Source of the DNA: Synechococcus sp. MED650
Lineage (GTDB): Bacteria; Cyanobacteriota; Cyanobacteriia; PCC-6307; Cyanobiaceae
Reading direction: 5' to 3'
DNA: 7,202 nt
NCBI GenBank assembly: GCA_002691345.1
Contig: NZHI01000026.1
Coordinates: 29,572-36,773 of the forward strand
The notes beneath the pieces are model-generated. The model ran no database searches, was not told the origin of the DNA, and saw only the letters and a program-made list of their open reading frames with translations. The first letter of the stretch is position 1. Every line of letters starts with the position of its first letter. The position numbers and the translations under genes were made by a program. Shown here in pieces: positions 5,890-7,202 of the stretch.

Positions 5890-6665
5890 CGCTCTCCCGC
5901 ATGGCCTTGCTGGACGGGGCAAGCGACCCCGAAGCCCTTGAGGGCCTGATCGATCTTGGCGAGCAGGTGCTGCGCACCTGGCAACCGGCATGGAGTGAAT
6001 TCCTCAGCGCACCGCTGCGGGAGGAAGCCCTCGATCGACTCACCGGCCTGAGCGACCTGCAGTGGCACAGCGATGGCGGCTATCCGGGTGCGGAGCGCCA
6101 GCGGCTGCTCTGCCGTCGTGCTGACGATGCATCTGAGCATCCATCCACACATCAAGGGCTGCTGATCGAAGGCAATTTCCTGTTCGACCCTTTGACACCG
6201 AAAGACCTGCATCAGGCGCTGCTCTCCATGGGTGTCGCCGATGCAGATCTCGGCGATCTCTGGGTGCGCGGGGATCGCGGCGGACAAGGAATCTGCACAG
6301 CGCACGCCGCCGCGATCCTGAGAGGCCGCCGTGGTGCCGTTCGTGATGTGGAGATCCACTGCGACATCCTGTCGCTGAGCCAACTGCAACTCCCGGCCCA
6401 GCGGGTGGCTCGCACCCTGCAGACCGTTGAAGCCTCGTGCCGTCTGGATGCGATCGCATCAGCAGGATTTGGCTTGTCCCGAGCCAAGGTGGTGGCCCAT
6501 GTCAAAGCAGGACGCTTGCGGCTCAACTGGGGAGAGGTGCGCCAGCCCAGCCGAGACCTGAGCGTGGGAGACCGTCTGCAACTTCAGGATCGCGGCTGTG
6601 TTGAAGTTCTCTCGCTGACACTCACAAAACGCGATCGCTGGCGGGTTGAACTACGCCGAAGCTGA
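5886..6665 (+). CDS. Photosystem II S4-domain protein (YlmH-like RNA-binding protein)
   Basis: 259 residues, close to the roughly 265 of the cyanobacterial and plastid family called photosystem II S4-domain protein, which is related to YlmH of Gram-positive bacteria. The N-terminal segment (LIDLGEQVLRTWQPAWSEFLSAP, within 21-43) and the middle GYPGAERQRLL (65-75) are characteristic. Residues about 186-243 form the S4 RNA-binding domain (RLDAIASAGFGLSRAKVVAHVKAGRLRLNW region). The family's exact role is unclear; RNA or ribosome binding tied to photosystem II is known only by association. I place the start at GTG 5886, not ATG 5790 or 5901. It overlaps the upstream stop as GTGA, and it gives MTLSRMALL, which aligns with the family's usual L-P-R-x-x-L-L opening as I remember it. 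An earlier start would add about 32 uncharacteristic residues. Confidence 0.88.
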   Translation: MTLSRMALLDGASDPEALEGLIDLGEQVLRTWQPAWSEFLSAPLREEALDRLTGLSDLQWHSDGGYPGAERQRLLCRRADDASEHPSTHQGLLIEGNFLFDPLTPKDLHQALLSMGVADADLGDLWVRGDRGGQGICTAHAAAILRGRRGAVRDVEIHCDILSLSQLQLPAQRVARTLQTVEASCRLDAIASAGFGLSRAKVVAHVKAGRLRLNWGEVRQPSRDLSVGDRLQLQDRGCVEVLSLTLTKRDRWRVELRRS

Positions 6666-6685
6666 AGAGCTCAAGCCCGCAAGCT

Positions 6686-6693
6686 GCTAATGT
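6686..6693 (+). promoter_or_regulatory. Possible -10 region for tRNA-Val
   Basis: GCTAATGT, containing GCTAAT and the TANNNT pattern, lies about 55 bases before the tRNA, just after the S4 gene. The best -35 candidate 18 bases upstream (CTGAAG, 6662-6667) is poor. This is a weak call; the tRNA may instead be processed from the transcript of the genes upstream. Confidence 0.3.
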
Positions 6694-6710
6694 CCGTAGT
6701 CGATCGAAAG

Positions 6711-6729
6711 GGGATTGAACATCAATCCC
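6711..6729 (+). repeat. 8-bp hairpin just upstream of tRNA-Val
   Basis: GGGATTGA-ACA-TCAATCCC, a perfect 8-bp stem with a three-base loop, ends 17 bases before the tRNA. No T-run follows, so it is not a standard terminator for the S4 gene. It could be a leader structure in the tRNA precursor or a protein-binding site. Confidence 0.55.
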
Positions 6730-6746
6730 AAACGCGATCGTTACAG

Positions 6747-6818
6747 GGGCGATTAGCTCAGGGGTAGAGCACTACATTGACATTGTAGGAGTCACTGGTT
6801 CAAATCCAGTATCGCCCA
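6747..6818 (+). tRNA. tRNA-Val, anticodon GAC
   Basis: A complete 72-base cloverleaf. Acceptor stem GGGCGAT (6747-6753) pairs with ATCGCCC (6811-6817), with discriminator A at 6818. D stem GCTC/GAGC is 6756-6759 and 6767-6770. Anticodon stem CTACA/TGTAG holds loop TTGACAT with GAC at 6779-6781, reading GUC and GUU valine codons. The variable loop is five bases. T stem ACTGG/CCAGT encloses TTCAAAT. The 3' CCA is not encoded (next bases CT), so maturation needs a 3' endonuclease such as the RNase Z in this window, plus CCA addition. murD begins 42 bases downstream. Confidence 0.98.
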
Positions 6819-6860
6819 CTCCCCCCTCCCAGACTGAGGTTTCAGCCAACAATCCGGACA

Positions 6861-7202
6861 ATGCCGTGCACGATTGTTGTTGGTTTGGGTCGCTCAGGTA
6901 TCGGTGCCGCGAGACTGCTTCATCACCAAGGTGAAGCCGTTGTTCTGCTGGAACGCGGCAACAGTTCCAACCACCACATCCAGGCAGAACAGCTCCGCGG
7001 CGAGCAGATTCAGGTTGAGCTGAACTGCCCCCTCGAGCTCGAAAGTTTTCAGCCTTGGTTCAACCAACTGGACACGGTTGTGATCGGACCAGGCATCCCC
7101 TGGGACCACCCAACTCTGAACGAGTTGCGGCAGCGCAACGTGACCGTTCGCGGCGAAATGGACTTGGCTTGGGATGCCCTACGCCACATCCCCTGGGTGG
7201 GA
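6861..7202 (+). CDS. murD: UDP-N-acetylmuramoylalanine-D-glutamate ligase, N-terminal part (runs off right edge)
   Basis: The first 114 codons, open to the window's end. MurD adds D-glutamate to UDP-MurNAc-L-Ala with ATP, an essential cytoplasmic step of peptidoglycan synthesis. The visible part is the N-terminal UDP-binding Rossmann-like domain: TIVVGLGRSGIGAARLL (4-20), VVIGPGIPWDHP (72-83), then RGEMDLAW and IPWVG at the edge. In MurD the next residues are the ATP loop GxTGTNGKTT, just beyond the window. ATG 6861 is the only plausible start; there is no ATG or GTG in frame upstream within the spacer. The ribosome binding site is weak, with GAGG about 21 bases upstream. It follows tRNA-Val so closely that a shared transcript is possible. 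Confidence 0.93.
   Translation, partial: MPCTIVVGLGRSGIGAARLLHHQGEAVVLLERGNSSNHHIQAEQLRGEQIQVELNCPLELESFQPWFNQLDTVVIGPGIPWDHPTLNELRQRNVTVRGEMDLAWDALRHIPWVG

Noticed and set aside
5320..6389. Minus-strand open frames opposite the membrane-protein and S4 genes
   Set aside because: Antisense to two genes joined by a GTGA overlap; their products lack recognisable motifs.
6894..7109. Minus-strand 71-codon frame at the right edge
   Set aside because: It is antisense to murD, whose N-terminal motifs are intact and whose frame is open to the window's end.
1..7202. Mobile element, CRISPR, phage or defence system
   Set aside because: No transposase or integrase motif, no terminal repeats, no spaced direct repeats, and no island of odd base composition is visible. 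tRNA-Val has no integrase gene or second 3'-end copy nearby in the window.

Overview
The window reads as ordinary core chromosome of a GC-rich picocyanobacterium, most likely marine Synechococcus or Cyanobium. The markers are cytochrome c-550 (PsbV), a plant-type [2Fe-2S] ferredoxin, a photosystem-II-associated S4-domain protein, and very dense coding. From general knowledge, streamlined high-light Prochlorococcus lack psbV and are AT-rich, so they fit poorly. The genus is an inference; no database search was possible.

Layout. At the left edge, the 5' end of a leftward gene for a secreted SpoIID/LytB-like protein is divergent from rnz (RNase Z, TTG start), with a gap of about 70 bases. psbV follows rnz on the same strand and ends in a strong hairpin terminator. 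Next comes a leftward block: a small arginine-rich, cysteine-paired protein of unknown function (convergent with psbV), then the ferredoxin gene petF upstream of it with its own UUCG-loop terminator. Further upstream is a 145-base spacer rich in inverted repeats, then prmA and serA, which overlap by one base and form a likely serA-prmA operon. To the right of serA, divergently transcribed, are a conserved-looking membrane-associated protein and the S4-domain protein, overlapping by four bases (GTGA). After these come tRNA-Val(GAC) without an encoded CCA, and the first 114 codons of murD, which run off the right edge just before the expected ATP-binding loop.

Together the genes cover photosynthetic electron transfer (psbV, petF, probably the S4 protein), serine synthesis (serA), translation and RNA maturation (prmA, rnz, tRNA-Val) and cell wall work (murD, SpoIID-like). 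No mobile element, CRISPR array, phage gene or defence system is visible. No clearly new system was found. The items most worth a second look are the unknown protein between psbV and petF with its in-frame 15-base duplication, the terminator that doubles as the 3' end of the opposing gene, the 16-base perfect palindrome in the petF leader, and the coupled membrane-protein/S4-protein pair. All gaps between genes are shorter than 150 bases.
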